Of a DNA stretch of 64,000 bases, positions 9,039 through 18,945 are shown in pieces. Position numbers and translations under genes: made by a program. The stretch comes from Bradyrhizobium iriomotense. Lineage in GTDB: Bacteria; Pseudomonadota; Alphaproteobacteria; Rhizobiales; Xanthobacteraceae. Positions within the stretch are counted from its first letter, which is position 1. Each line of letters starts with the position of its first letter. The stretch is taken from contig NZ_BSOW01000009.1 of the NCBI RefSeq assembly GCF_030160715.1, forward strand, positions 186,001 to 250,000, given 5' to 3'. The notes under the pieces were generated by a model. That model did no database searches. It saw nothing but the letters and a program-made list of their open reading frames with translations, and was not told the DNA's origin.

Positions 9039-10216
9039 CGCCACAGGGAAACTCCGTCGCAAAATCTCGTGTGGCGCAAGGTGAGCCGGACTATGTCGAG
9101 CGTGCCCAGGTCCTTGCCGCAGGCTTCGCCGAGCGCGCGGCCGAGCACGACCGCACCGCCAGCTTCCCCTTCGAGAATTTCAGGGAGCTGTCGGAAGCCG
9201 GTCTGCTGTCGCTGACGGTGCCGGCCGCGCACGGCGGGGCCGGAGCCGGCGCGCGCTACGCCGCACGTATCCTTGGCATCGTCGGCAAGGCCGATCCGTC
9301 GACCGCGCTGGTGCTGTCGATGCACTACATCAATCACCTCGTCATGGCGAGAAGCACGACGTGGCCAGCGCGGCTGTCGCGCAAGCTCGCACGCGAGAGC
9401 GTCGAGGGGCTTGCGCTGATCAATGCGCTACGCGTCGAGCCCGAGCTCGGCTCGCCGGCGCGCGGCGGCCTACCGGCGACCATCGCGCGGCGCACCGAAA
9501 CCGGCTGGCGACTGACTGGTCACAAGATCTATTCGACGGGATCGCCGATCCTGAAATGGTACCTGGTCTGGGCGAGGACCGACGAGGCGGAGCCGCGCGT
9601 CGGGCAGTTCCTCGTGCCAGCGGGCTTGCCGGGCACGCGCATCGTCGAGACCTGGGATCACCATGGCCTGCGCGCGAGCGGCAGCCATGACGTCATCTTC
9701 GACGACGTCGTCATTCCCCTGGATTCCGAACTTGATGTCCGCAGGCCGGCCGATTGGCGCGCACCGGATGTCACGCAGGCGACCGTCCATACCGTGTTCG
9801 TCGCGGCGATCTATCACGGCGTCGCGCGCGCCGCACGCGACTGGCTGATCGAATTCTTGAAGCATCGCGTCCCCGTCAGTCTCGGTGCGCCGCTGTCGAC
9901 GCTGCCGCGCGCCCAGGAGATCCTCGGCGCCATCGAGGCGCGGCTCGCGGTGAACGCCCGGCTGATCGCCACGTTTGCCGGCGATTTCGACGATGGTGTC
10001 GCGCTCTCCGCTGCCGAATCCAACGTCATCAAGCTGACGGTGACCAGTAACGCCGTCGCCGTGGTCGAGGACGCGCTTTCGCTCACCGGTAACCACGGGC
10101 TCACCCGCGCCAATCCGCTGGAGCGGCATTATCGCGACGTGCTGTGCGGCCGTGTGCATACGCCGCAGGACGATTCAACGCGCCTCACGCTTGGCCGTGC
10201 CGCGCTCGGACTTTGA
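9032..10216 (+). CDS. Acyl-CoA dehydrogenase-like flavoprotein (SfnB/DszC type)
   Basis: This 394-residue protein has the acyl-CoA dehydrogenase fold: an N-terminal helical domain (FPFENFRELSEAGLLSLTVPAAHGG), a middle beta domain (GWRLTGHKIYSTGSP, DHHGLRASGSHDVIFDDVVIP) and a C-terminal helical domain. Members found in ssu/sfn operons are thought to be flavin-dependent enzymes or monooxygenases acting on organosulfur compounds rather than on acyl-CoA. It overlaps ssuB by 7 nt and is followed 20 bp later by an SsuD-like enzyme, so a role in oxidising the imported sulfur compound is likely by context. The exact substrate is unknown. Confidence 0.82.
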   Translation: MVTPQGNSVAKSRVAQGEPDYVERAQVLAAGFAERAAEHDRTASFPFENFRELSEAGLLSLTVPAAHGGAGAGARYAARILGIVGKADPSTALVLSMHYINHLVMARSTTWPARLSRKLARESVEGLALINALRVEPELGSPARGGLPATIARRTETGWRLTGHKIYSTGSPILKWYLVWARTDEAEPRVGQFLVPAGLPGTRIVETWDHHGLRASGSHDVIFDDVVIPLDSELDVRRPADWRAPDVTQATVHTVFVAAIYHGVARAARDWLIEFLKHRVPVSLGAPLSTLPRAQEILGAIEARLAVNARLIATFAGDFDDGVALSAAESNVIKLTVTSNAVAVVEDALSLTGNHGLTRANPLERHYRDVLCGRVHTPQDDSTRLTLGRAALGL

Positions 10217-10236
10217 GATCAACAGGGAGACGATCA

Positions 10237-11337
10237 ATGTCGATCGAGTTCATCGGTTACATCAGCAACAACAATTCGTCCGAGACCGTCGTCCGCGAGG
10301 GGCCGATCCTCAATCCGGTTCATATCGAGACGGTCGCCAAGGCGCATGAGAATGCCGGCTTCGATCGTGCGCTGCTGGCGTTTCATTCGACGACGCCGGA
10401 CAGCCTGCAAGTGGCCCAGCACGTTCTCAATGTCACGGACCGACTCAACGTGCTGATCGCGCAGCGTCCCGGTTTCACCGCGCCGACGCTGCTGGCGCGG
10501 CAGTTCGCCGTGCTGGATCAGTTCTCCCGCGGTCGCGTCGCGCTGCACGTCATCACCGGCGGCAATGCGACCGAGCTTCGGCAGGACGGCAACACGCTCG
10601 ACGACAAGGACGCGCGCTACGCCCGCACCTCCGAATTCCTCGACGTCGTCCGCCTGGAATGGACCAGCGACAAGCCGTTCACCTACAAGGGCAAGTATTA
10701 CCAGGTCGAGAATGCCTTCTCGCAAGTAAAACCATATCACCCGGAGGGCATCCGCATCTATTTCGGCGGCGCCTCGGATGCCGCGATCGACGTCGCCGGC
10801 AAGCACGCCGACACCTTCGCCCTTTGGGGTGAGTCCTACGCCCAGGTGCGCGACGTCACCTCGCGCGTGCATAACGCAGCCGTCAGGCAGGGGCGGCCGA
10901 CGCCGCGCTTCAGCTTGTCGGTCCGGCCGATTGTTGCGCCGACCGAGAAGCAGGCGTGGGAAAAGGCCGAAGCGATCCTGGCGCGCGCAACTGCGCTTCA
11001 GGACAAGACCGGCTATCGCAAGCCGGCCGACGGCCATGCCACCGCCGGCGCGCGCCGTCTGCTCAGCCTCGCCGACCAGGGCAGCCGCATCGACAAGCGC
11101 CTCTGGACCGAGATCGCAAAGCTCACGGGTGCGAACAGCAACACCACCGCGCTCGTCGGCACGCCCGAGCAGGTCGCCGAGGTCTTCGGCGACTACTACG
11201 ATCTCGGCATCTCGCACTTCCTGATCCGCGGCTTCGATCCCCTGATCGACACTATCGAATATGGCCGCGAGCTGATTCCGCTGACGCGCGAGCTGATTGC
11301 CAAGCGTCAGGTCGCCCGCGGTGAGGCCGCGGAATGA
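10237..11337 (+). CDS. ssuD: FMNH2-dependent alkanesulfonate monooxygenase-like (LLM family)
   Basis: This protein of 366 residues is a luciferase-like flavin monooxygenase. Motifs typical of SsuD are present: FTAPTLLARQFAVLDQFSRGRVALHVITGG, IYFGGASDAA, FALWGESYAQV and ALVGTPEQVAE. The family cleaves the C-S bond of sulfonates to an aldehyde and sulfite using FMNH2 from a separate reductase; no reductase gene is visible here. ATG 10237 has AGGGAGA upstream. Its stop overlaps the following binding-protein start (ATGA). SfnG (dimethylsulfone monooxygenase) is a related alternative. Confidence 0.85.
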   Translation: MSIEFIGYISNNNSSETVVREGPILNPVHIETVAKAHENAGFDRALLAFHSTTPDSLQVAQHVLNVTDRLNVLIAQRPGFTAPTLLARQFAVLDQFSRGRVALHVITGGNATELRQDGNTLDDKDARYARTSEFLDVVRLEWTSDKPFTYKGKYYQVENAFSQVKPYHPEGIRIYFGGASDAAIDVAGKHADTFALWGESYAQVRDVTSRVHNAAVRQGRPTPRFSLSVRPIVAPTEKQAWEKAEAILARATALQDKTGYRKPADGHATAGARRLLSLADQGSRIDKRLWTEIAKLTGANSNTTALVGTPEQVAEVFGDYYDLGISHFLIRGFDPLIDTIEYGRELIPLTRELIAKRQVARGEAAE

Positions 11338-12272
11338 TCCGGCTTATGCTCGCCGGCGCGCTGCTGCTCGGTTCGATCGAGCTTGCAGCAGCGCAAACCA
11401 CCCTGCGCGTCGGCGACCAGAAGGGCAATGCACGGGCCGTGATGGAAGCGGCGGGGCAGCTCAACGACGTGCCCTACAGGATCGAGTGGAAGGAGTTTCC
11501 GGCGGCGGCGCCGCTGCTCGAGGCGCTCAGCGCCGGCGCGATCGAGACCGGCCTCGTGGGCGATGCGCCATTCACCTTTGCCGCGGCCTCGGGCGGGCCG
11601 GTGAAGGCGATCGCGGCGATCCGGCAGACGCGCGAGGGGCTTGCGATCCTCGTGCCCGAGAACTCGCCCATCAAGAGCTTCGACGATCTGCGCGGCAAGA
11701 AGATCGCAACGGGGCGCGGCTCGATAGGCCATCAGCTCGTTCTCGCGGCGCTGGAAAAGAACGGCTGGGCTGCGAGCGACGTGCAGATCGCATTCCTCGC
11801 TCCGTCCGATGCCAAGATCGCCTACAGCCAGGGATCGGTCGATGCGTGGTCGACCTGGGAGCCCTATGTCAGCCAGGAGGAGGTGCTGTTCAAGTCGCGC
11901 CGTATCATCACCTCGGAAGGCCTGACGCCGGGCCTCAGCTTTCAGGTGGCGCGGCCCGAGGCCATCCGCGACAAGCGCGCCGAGCTGACCGATTTCATCC
12001 GGCGCCTCACCGCAGCGCGGGCCTGGTCTCTGGACAACGTGAACGGCTATGCCGAGACGTGGGGCAGGCTGATGAACATCCCGACCGCGGTCCCGCAAAA
12101 CTGGCTCTCGCGCGCAAGAATCCGCATCACGCCGATCGATGACAGCGTGGTCGTGGACGAGCAGGCCACGATCGATCTCTATTTCCGCTGGGGTCTGATC
12201 AAGCAGAAGCTCGACGCCGCCGAGATCGTCGATCGTTCCTTCTCGGACGCGATCGCCAAGGCGGGATTGTAG
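11334..12272 (+). CDS. Sulfonate ABC transporter substrate-binding protein (second SsuA-like)
   Basis: Last gene of the sulfonate operon, 312 residues, with an N-terminal signal peptide (MIRLMLAGALLLGSIELAAAQ). The motifs TLRVGDQKGNARAVMEAAG and VDAWSTWEPYVSQEE mark it as SsuA-type and as a paralogue of the protein at 4699-5685. The ATGA overlap with the monooxygenase gene indicates coupled translation. With the NMT1-like protein at 6159 this makes three binding proteins for one SsuCB pair. Confidence 0.87.
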   Translation: MIRLMLAGALLLGSIELAAAQTTLRVGDQKGNARAVMEAAGQLNDVPYRIEWKEFPAAAPLLEALSAGAIETGLVGDAPFTFAAASGGPVKAIAAIRQTREGLAILVPENSPIKSFDDLRGKKIATGRGSIGHQLVLAALEKNGWAASDVQIAFLAPSDAKIAYSQGSVDAWSTWEPYVSQEEVLFKSRRIITSEGLTPGLSFQVARPEAIRDKRAELTDFIRRLTAARAWSLDNVNGYAETWGRLMNIPTAVPQNWLSRARIRITPIDDSVVVDEQATIDLYFRWGLIKQKLDAAEIVDRSFSDAIAKAGL

Positions 12273-12412
12273 GTCTCGTGTCCCGGACGCGGCGCAGCGT
12301 GCAACGCTGCGGCGCAGAGCCGGGACCCATGTCGCACGTCGGCTTTCGGCAACATGGGCCCCGGCTCAGCAGCGCACCACTGCGTGATGCGCTACGTCCG
12401 GGGCACGAGACC
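12272..12412. repeat. 141-bp palindromic intergenic element
   Basis: The 18-bp ends are inverted repeats with one mismatch (GGTCTCGTGTCCCGGACG at 12272-12289; its complement at 12395-12412). Internally GAGCCGGGACCCATGT pairs imperfectly with ACATGGGCCCCGGCTC, so the whole element folds into a long hairpin. It begins inside the stop codon of the 11334-12272 gene. It looks like the dispersed non-coding palindromes of bradyrhizobial genomes and may also serve as transcription terminator. Dispersal is from memory and not tested. Confidence 0.65.
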
Positions 12413-12610
12413 TCACAAACACTCAAGCATCGATCCGACCACGCCGGCCGATGCGCCGCCGCGCGAAAGCATCGAGCTGCGCACGCTGGTTTTTCACAAA
12501 CAGTAACAATGTGTGATGGCACTGCCGGGCTCGGACCGGCAGTGCTTCTGGAACTTCCGGGAACAGATCCGCGTTTGCAGCGCCGGGCAGGGCGAACCCG
12601 GAGGGGTGCC
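12413..12610. other. Gap before the RlpA-like gene
   Basis: About 200 bp between the palindromic element and the GTG at 12611. An open frame runs through it from 12278 in phase with the RlpA-like gene, but its residues show no domain. I see only the GGAGGGG ribosome-binding site just before 12611. Confidence 0.4.
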
Positions 12611-12910
12611 GTGCGAGCGCTGACGACTTTATTGTTCTGTCTTGCCACCTTTTCCCTAGCGCATGCTGAAAACGGACTTGCCTCATATTACGGATACGGA
12701 AAAGCCGCCAGGAACGGCGAGCTGACCTGTGCCCACAAAACGCGCCCGTTCGGCAGCGTGCTCACGGTGTCGTACGGCGGGCGCTCGATTCAATGCCGCG
12801 TCAACGATCGCGGTCCGTTCATCCGTGGTCGCATCGTTGATCTATCCGTCCCTGCCGCTCGCGCGCTCGGCATGATGAGCGCGGGTGTGGTACGGGTCTC
12901 CGTGCAATAG
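12611..12910 (+). CDS. Short RlpA-like double-psi beta-barrel exported protein
   Basis: This protein of 99 residues has a signal peptide (MRALTTLLFCLATFSLAHA) followed directly by a double-psi beta-barrel domain: GLASYYGYGKAARNGELTCAHKTRPFGSVLTV and the hallmark VNDRGPFIRGRIVDLSVPAARALGM. RlpA-type proteins act on septal peptidoglycan or bind cell-wall material; this one lacks a lipobox and the SPOR domain of full-length RlpA. GTG 12611 was chosen for GGAGG about 6 nt upstream and because the signal peptide begins there. Probably monocistronic. Confidence 0.8.
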   Translation: MRALTTLLFCLATFSLAHAENGLASYYGYGKAARNGELTCAHKTRPFGSVLTVSYGGRSIQCRVNDRGPFIRGRIVDLSVPAARALGMMSAGVVRVSVQ

Positions 12911-12972
12911 GCATGCGTCTGCCGGCAAGCTGGCTATAATGCCCCCAGACCAAATGGCGAGGGGGCGTCGTA

Positions 12973-14142
12973 ATGGCAAAGATCAGGGTGGGGCTCGTCG
13001 GCTGCGGCTTCGTGTCGGAGCTGCATATGTATGCGTTTCGGCGCGTCTATGGCGTCGATGTCGAGGTTGCGGCGGTGGCCGCGCGCGGTGACCACGTCAT
13101 CGAATTCGCCCGCCGCCACCAGATCCCGCGCAGCTATCGCAGCTTCTCCGACCTGGTTGCAGATGCCGATATCGATGTCGTGGATATCTGCACGCCGCCC
13201 AATCTGCATGCGACGATGATCGTCGAGGCCATGCGGGCGGGCAAGCACGTGATCTGCGAAAAGCCGTTTGCGGGGTATTTCGGGCGCGAGGGCGACAAGC
13301 AGCCGATCGGCAAGCACGTGCCGAAGGCGCTGATGTATGAGCGCGTGCTGGAGGAGATGGAGGTGACTCGCGCGGCCATCGAACGCACCGGCAAGCTCTT
13401 CATGTATGCCGAGGACTGGGTCTACGCGCCGGCGGTGACCAAGACCGCGGAAATCATCCGGGCGACCAAGGACAAGATCCTGTTCATGAAGGGCGAAGAG
13501 AGCCATTCCGGTTCGCATGCCGCGCACGCCGCGCAATGGGCGATGGCCGGCGGTGGCTCGCTGATCCGCATGGGCTGCCACCCGCTCTCCGCGGTGCTGT
13601 ACCTTAAACAGGTCGAGGCGAAAGCGCGTGGCGAGACGATCGGTGTCGCGAGCGTCACCTGCGATGTCGGCAACGTCACCGCCGGTCTCAAGCCGGAGGA
13701 GCGCACCTACATCCAGGCCAACCCGGTCGACGTCGAGGACTGGGGCACGCTCACCATCACCTTCTCCGATGGTACCAAGGCGACGGTGTTCTCCGGCGAC
13801 ATGATCATGGGCGGCGTGCGCAATCTGATCGAGACCTACACCAGCGGCGGCTCACTGTTCGCCAACATCACGCCGAACACGCATCTGATGAGCTACCAGA
13901 CCAGCGAGGAAAAGCTCGCCTCCGTCTACATCACCGAAAAGGTCGATCGCAAAACCGGCTGGCAATATGTCTGCCTCGAAGAGGAATGGACACGCGGCTA
14001 TTTGCAGGAGATCCAGGATTTCATGGAGTGCGTCGCGACCGGCCGGCAGCCGCTGTCGGATCTGGCCCTGGCGTTCGAGACCATCAAGGTGAACTATGCG
14101 GGCTACTGGGCCGCGGAGGAGGGGCGGCGGGTGGTGTTGTAG
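12973..14142 (+). CDS. Gfo/Idh/MocA-family NAD(P)-dependent oxidoreductase
   Basis: This protein of 389 residues has a Rossmann start (IRVGLVGCGFVSELH), the family motif CEKPF (near residue 97) and a C-terminal alpha/beta domain. Family members oxidise sugar or inositol hydroxyls with NAD(P). GGxGG-like bases precede ATG 12973. It stands alone between two repeat-containing gaps, so its substrate cannot be inferred from an operon; the sugar importer at 16.2-21 kb is a possible partner. Confidence 0.85.
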   Translation: MAKIRVGLVGCGFVSELHMYAFRRVYGVDVEVAAVAARGDHVIEFARRHQIPRSYRSFSDLVADADIDVVDICTPPNLHATMIVEAMRAGKHVICEKPFAGYFGREGDKQPIGKHVPKALMYERVLEEMEVTRAAIERTGKLFMYAEDWVYAPAVTKTAEIIRATKDKILFMKGEESHSGSHAAHAAQWAMAGGGSLIRMGCHPLSAVLYLKQVEAKARGETIGVASVTCDVGNVTAGLKPEERTYIQANPVDVEDWGTLTITFSDGTKATVFSGDMIMGGVRNLIETYTSGGSLFANITPNTHLMSYQTSEEKLASVYITEKVDRKTGWQYVCLEEEWTRGYLQEIQDFMECVATGRQPLSDLALAFETIKVNYAGYWAAEEGRRVVL

Positions 14143-14184
14143 TGTATCTTAGTCGTGGTGATCGTCCACGAAGCACCGTGCTCA

Positions 14185-14332
14185 TCCTTCTCCCCTTGTG
14201 GGAGAAGGTGGCGCGAAGCGCCGGATGAGGGGTCTCTCTCCGCAAACTCAAATCGCGAGAGGTTCACGCGCGGAGAGAACCCCTCACCCGGCTTCGCTTC
14301 GCGAAGCCACCTTCCCCATAAGGGGAGAGGGT
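14185..14332. repeat. Palindromic intergenic repeat (RPE-like)
   Basis: The left half reads TCCTTCTCCCCTTGTGGGAG onwards through GGTGGCGCGAAGCGCCGGATGA. The right half is its approximate reverse complement (CACCCGGCTTCGCTTCGCGA then CCACCTTCCCCATAAGGGGAG). The arms also contain small self-complementary parts (GGCGCGAAGCGCC). This is the familiar rhizobial palindromic element form, sitting between two convergent genes. Family membership is from memory. Confidence 0.7.
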
Positions 14333-14350
14333 GCACTGTCAGCGCAGTGC

Positions 14351-15661
14351 TTACGCCGCGTAGGTCGAACCCTTCGGCAGCGGAAACACCGGGTCCTGCG
14401 TTCGGATATTCGTCGGCCACACCACCGAGATGTGCTCGCCGGCATTTTGCATCACGACCGGTGTCGAGCGCTCGTTCTGGCCGGAGAGCGGCGTGCCCGG
14501 CGGGAAGAATTTCACGCCATAGCCCTGGATGGTGCCGCCCGCGGGGATATCGACGTCGAGCGCGGCCTTGCGGATCGCATCGGGTTCGAAGCTGCCGTAT
14601 TTTTCCTTCGCCACCGGCAGCACGTTATTGAGCAGCACCCAGGTCTGGTTGAAGCCCATCGAACAGTGCGGCGGCACGTCGGTCGCGCCGGTCTTCGTCT
14701 GATAGCGCGAAACCATGGTCTTGATGAGATCGCCCATGCCGGGGGCGAGCTTCGACGGATCGAGCAGCTGCGCCGGCACCGGATCGATGTTGCAGAAATT
14801 GTCGATGTCGGGGCCGAAGGTGGCGCGCAGCTTGTCGAGCTGGCTGTAGCCGGCTCCGGCGCCGAACAGCATCTTGAAGCGCAGCCCGCTCTCGCGCGCC
14901 TGGCGCAGGAACAGCGTGATGTCGGGGTTGTAGCCGGCATGCGAGATGACGTCGGCCTTGGCGCGCTTGATCTTGGTCACGAGCACCGAGAGGTCGGGCG
15001 CTGACGCCGAATAGCCCTCGCGCAGCACCACCTGAACTCCGGCCTCCTTGGCATAGGCTTCGTCGGCGGCGGCAACGCCCACGCCATAGGGCCCGTCCTC
15101 ATGGATCAGCGCGACCTTGACGTCCTTCGGATCCATGCCGAGCTTGCCTTTCGCATGCTCGGCGAGGAAGCCCGCGAAGGCCTGGCCATACTGGTCGGAG
15201 TGAATCTGCGCGCGAAAAACGTATTGCAGGTTCTTGTCCTTGAATACGGCGGTCGAGACCGCGGTCGTGATCCAGAGGATCTTCTTCTGCTGCTCCACCT
15301 TGGCCGCGAGCGGGACCGCGTGCGCGCTCGCATAGACGCCGTTGATGATGTCGACCTTCTCCTGGTCGATCAGGCGTGTTGCCTCGTTGATCGCAACATC
15401 GGGCTTGCTCTGTGAATCGGCGGCGACAGGGACGATCTTGGTCTTGCCGCCGATGCCGCCCTTCTCGTTGACGAGGTCGATCGCGATCTGTGCGCCGATC
15501 GAGGAGGCGACCGAGCCGCCCGCCGCGAACGGGCCGGTCAGATCGTAGATCACGCCGATGCGCAATGTTTCAGCCTGTGCCTGGGCGCGTGTCCAATCGA
15601 AGCTGAGCGCGGCGGCGGCAGCCGCTGAGGTCTTCAGCAGCGTCCTGCGTGAAGTCGGCAT
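14351..15661 (-). CDS. Orphan Liv-type ABC substrate-binding protein
   Basis: This protein of 436 residues begins MPTSRRTLLKTSAAAAAALSF, a clear Tat leader (SRRTLLK). The body carries the type I periplasmic binding fold of LivK/AmiC-like proteins: LRIGVIYDLTGPFAAGG, GAQIAIDLVNEKGGIGGK, DVAINEATRLIDQEKVDIINGVYASAHA. Ligands in this family include branched-chain amino acids, amides, urea and aromatic acids. No permease or ATPase gene lies beside it, so it must share a transporter elsewhere or act as a sensor. GGGAGGATAGG precedes ATG 15661. Confidence 0.85.
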   Translation of the reverse strand: MPTSRRTLLKTSAAAAAALSFDWTRAQAQAETLRIGVIYDLTGPFAAGGSVASSIGAQIAIDLVNEKGGIGGKTKIVPVAADSQSKPDVAINEATRLIDQEKVDIINGVYASAHAVPLAAKVEQQKKILWITTAVSTAVFKDKNLQYVFRAQIHSDQYGQAFAGFLAEHAKGKLGMDPKDVKVALIHEDGPYGVGVAAADEAYAKEAGVQVVLREGYSASAPDLSVLVTKIKRAKADVISHAGYNPDITLFLRQARESGLRFKMLFGAGAGYSQLDKLRATFGPDIDNFCNIDPVPAQLLDPSKLAPGMGDLIKTMVSRYQTKTGATDVPPHCSMGFNQTWVLLNNVLPVAKEKYGSFEPDAIRKAALDVDIPAGGTIQGYGVKFFPPGTPLSGQNERSTPVVMQNAGEHISVVWPTNIRTQDPVFPLPKGSTYAA

Positions 15662-16200
15662 CCTATCCTCCCTTTGAACCGTCGTGTGAGACGGGTTTTA
15701 CGCTTGTTTTCGCGGAGTATTTGGAGGGGTGGTCGGAAAGTCAACATGCGTGGCAGTAGGTAATTCGGACGTGCCGCTACCAGGATCGAGGTCGTTCTTG
15801 CCGGCATGATCGGCGCACACCTCGCTCGACCGCCAAAGTCGCACTTTTCCCTGAGTCTCATTCTTTTTACGCCGTGCCTCGCGACGAGGTCGCCGAAAGC
15901 CGACTGGCCCATCGCCGCTGCGGCTTGCCTGCTCGCCGCGCATCAAGCCTGCTGCGAACATCCGCTTGTCGGCCGTACATTTTCGGCTGCGGCGGACGAG
16001 GCCATAATGCCTCCGGCGATTGTGATGGTTTGCCGTGATGCATACGCAGCGCGCCGTGCGCTCCGACCGGCATTCGGCTTGTGCGTGTCGGAGGTTGCGT
16101 GCCATCCTAGCCTGGCAAATTGCATGGGAAGCCCAATTCCCGGCATGGCCATCGCGCCAGTTTTAAGGGTTGGAACGCAAAACGCTCAAGGAGAAGGGAC
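15662..16200. other. 539-bp gap with no gene recognised
   Basis: Two longer open frames cross it (15806-16429 plus, 15698-16105 minus), but their translations are Arg/Ala-rich without family motifs, and the plus frame runs into the 16201 gene out of phase. The gap should hold divergent promoters for the leftward Liv-type gene and the rightward sugar operon. An AAGGAGAAGGG ribosome-binding site ends it. Confidence 0.4.
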
Positions 16201-17331
16201 ATGGAATGGACGCATCGTCTTGCAGGGCTGGCTTGCGCCGGTCTCCTGCTATCCCCGGTCAGTGCTTTGGCAGGCCCCAAGGTGGTGTCCGGTCCGGGCG
16301 CCGATCCCGGATGTTTCAAGCCTTGGTCCAGCCAGACCAAGATATTCCAGTGGGATAAGAAGCCGGGGCCGTACAAGATTGCCCTCGTCAACGGCTTCGT
16401 CGGCAACACCTGGCGCATCCAGATGGTGAAGACGGCGAAGGCGTTTGCCGAGCAGCCGGGCATCAAGGAGAACATCAAGGAGTTCAAGGTGGTCTCGACC
16501 GGCACCGATGTTGCAGCGCAACTCGGCGCGATGGAGGACTTCATCAATCAGGGCTTTGACGGCATCGTCACCATCGCGGTGGCGCCCGACGGCTTCGACC
16601 GCATCATCCGCCTCGCCGACAAGAACAACGTGGTGGTCGTTCCCTTCGACAACATCCTCGACACCGACAAGGTGATGATGGTCAACGAGGACCAGAAGGA
16701 AATGGGCCGCATGTCGGCGAAATGGATCATGGATGAGAGCGGCAAGAAGTCCGGCGACATCCTCGAGGTCCGCGGTCTGCCCGGCAATTCCGTCGACCGC
16801 GATCGCCATATCGGCTTCCGCGAGGTGATGGAAGCGCCCGGCAACAGCTTCAAGATCACCGAAGTGGTCGGCAATTGGGATACCGGCACCTCGCAGAAGG
16901 TGACGGCGGACGCGCTTGCGGTGCACGGTCATTTCGACGGCGTGTTCACGCAGGGCGGCTCCGACGGCACCGTGCAGGCGATGATGTCGGCCAAGCATCC
17001 CTTCGTGCCGATGTCGGGCGAGGGCGAGAACGAGTTTCGCAAGCAGATCGCCGATCACGCCAAGGACGGCCTCAAGGGCATGTCCTACGGTCAGTCGCCG
17101 GCGCTGGTCGCCATCGCCATGAAGGCGGCGATCTCGGCGCTCCAGGGCAATCCCATGCCGCAGCTGATCTCGATCCCGATTCCGGTTGCGACCTACAAGG
17201 ATCTCAAGCCCGGCACCAATTACTGGCCCGATCTCAACGCGAACTTCTTCGCGCCGAACCAGTTCACGCCCTGCGGCGTGAATTTCACCGCGCCGGAGAT
17301 CATGTCGCAAAGCGAAAAGAATACCCAGTGA
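16201..17331 (+). CDS. Sugar ABC transporter substrate-binding protein (RbsB/YtfQ type)
   Basis: This protein of 376 residues has a signal peptide ending VSALA. The type I sugar-binding fold is visible in IALVNGFVGNTWRIQMVKTAKAF, DFINQGFDGIVTIAVAPDGFDRIIRLADKNNVVVVPFDN and GLPGNSVDRDRHIGF. The 40 extra residues after the signal (PGADPGCFKPWSS) contain a Cys paired possibly with the Cys near the C-terminus (TPCGVNF). It starts a four-gene importer operon (16201-21006). The ligand is not determinable; aldopentoses or hexoses are typical. Confidence 0.87.
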   Translation: MEWTHRLAGLACAGLLLSPVSALAGPKVVSGPGADPGCFKPWSSQTKIFQWDKKPGPYKIALVNGFVGNTWRIQMVKTAKAFAEQPGIKENIKEFKVVSTGTDVAAQLGAMEDFINQGFDGIVTIAVAPDGFDRIIRLADKNNVVVVPFDNILDTDKVMMVNEDQKEMGRMSAKWIMDESGKKSGDILEVRGLPGNSVDRDRHIGFREVMEAPGNSFKITEVVGNWDTGTSQKVTADALAVHGHFDGVFTQGGSDGTVQAMMSAKHPFVPMSGEGENEFRKQIADHAKDGLKGMSYGQSPALVAIAMKAAISALQGNPMPQLISIPIPVATYKDLKPGTNYWPDLNANFFAPNQFTPCGVNFTAPEIMSQSEKNTQ

Positions 17332-17353
17332 CGGAGCTGGAGATGTCTCGGTT

Positions 17354-17377
17354 GCGGCCCGGCAACTGCCGGGCCGC
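17354..17377 (+). terminator. Intercistronic hairpin after the sugar-binding-protein gene
   Basis: A perfect 10-bp stem GCGGCCCGGC / GCCGGGCCGC with an AACT loop lies 22 bp after the binding-protein stop and 20 bp before the ATPase start. It has no U tract. It probably protects or attenuates the transcript so that binding protein is made in excess over the membrane components, as known for other importer operons. Confidence 0.55.
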
Positions 17378-17397
17378 CGCTGCGTAAGGGAAGCGCC

Positions 17398-18937
<1,540 letters not shown>

Positions 18938-18945
<8 letters not shown>

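Noticed and set aside
12278..12610. Upstream extension of the RlpA-like frame
   Set aside because: It would place about 110 meaningless residues, partly from the palindromic element, before a clean signal peptide; GTG 12611 has GGAGG.
15698..16105. Minus-strand open frame in the same gap
   Set aside because: Arg-rich, with no recognisable domain.
15806..16429. Plus-strand open frame of 207 codons in the 539-bp gap
   Set aside because: It runs into the 16201 gene out of phase, has no motif and has no good ribosome site.
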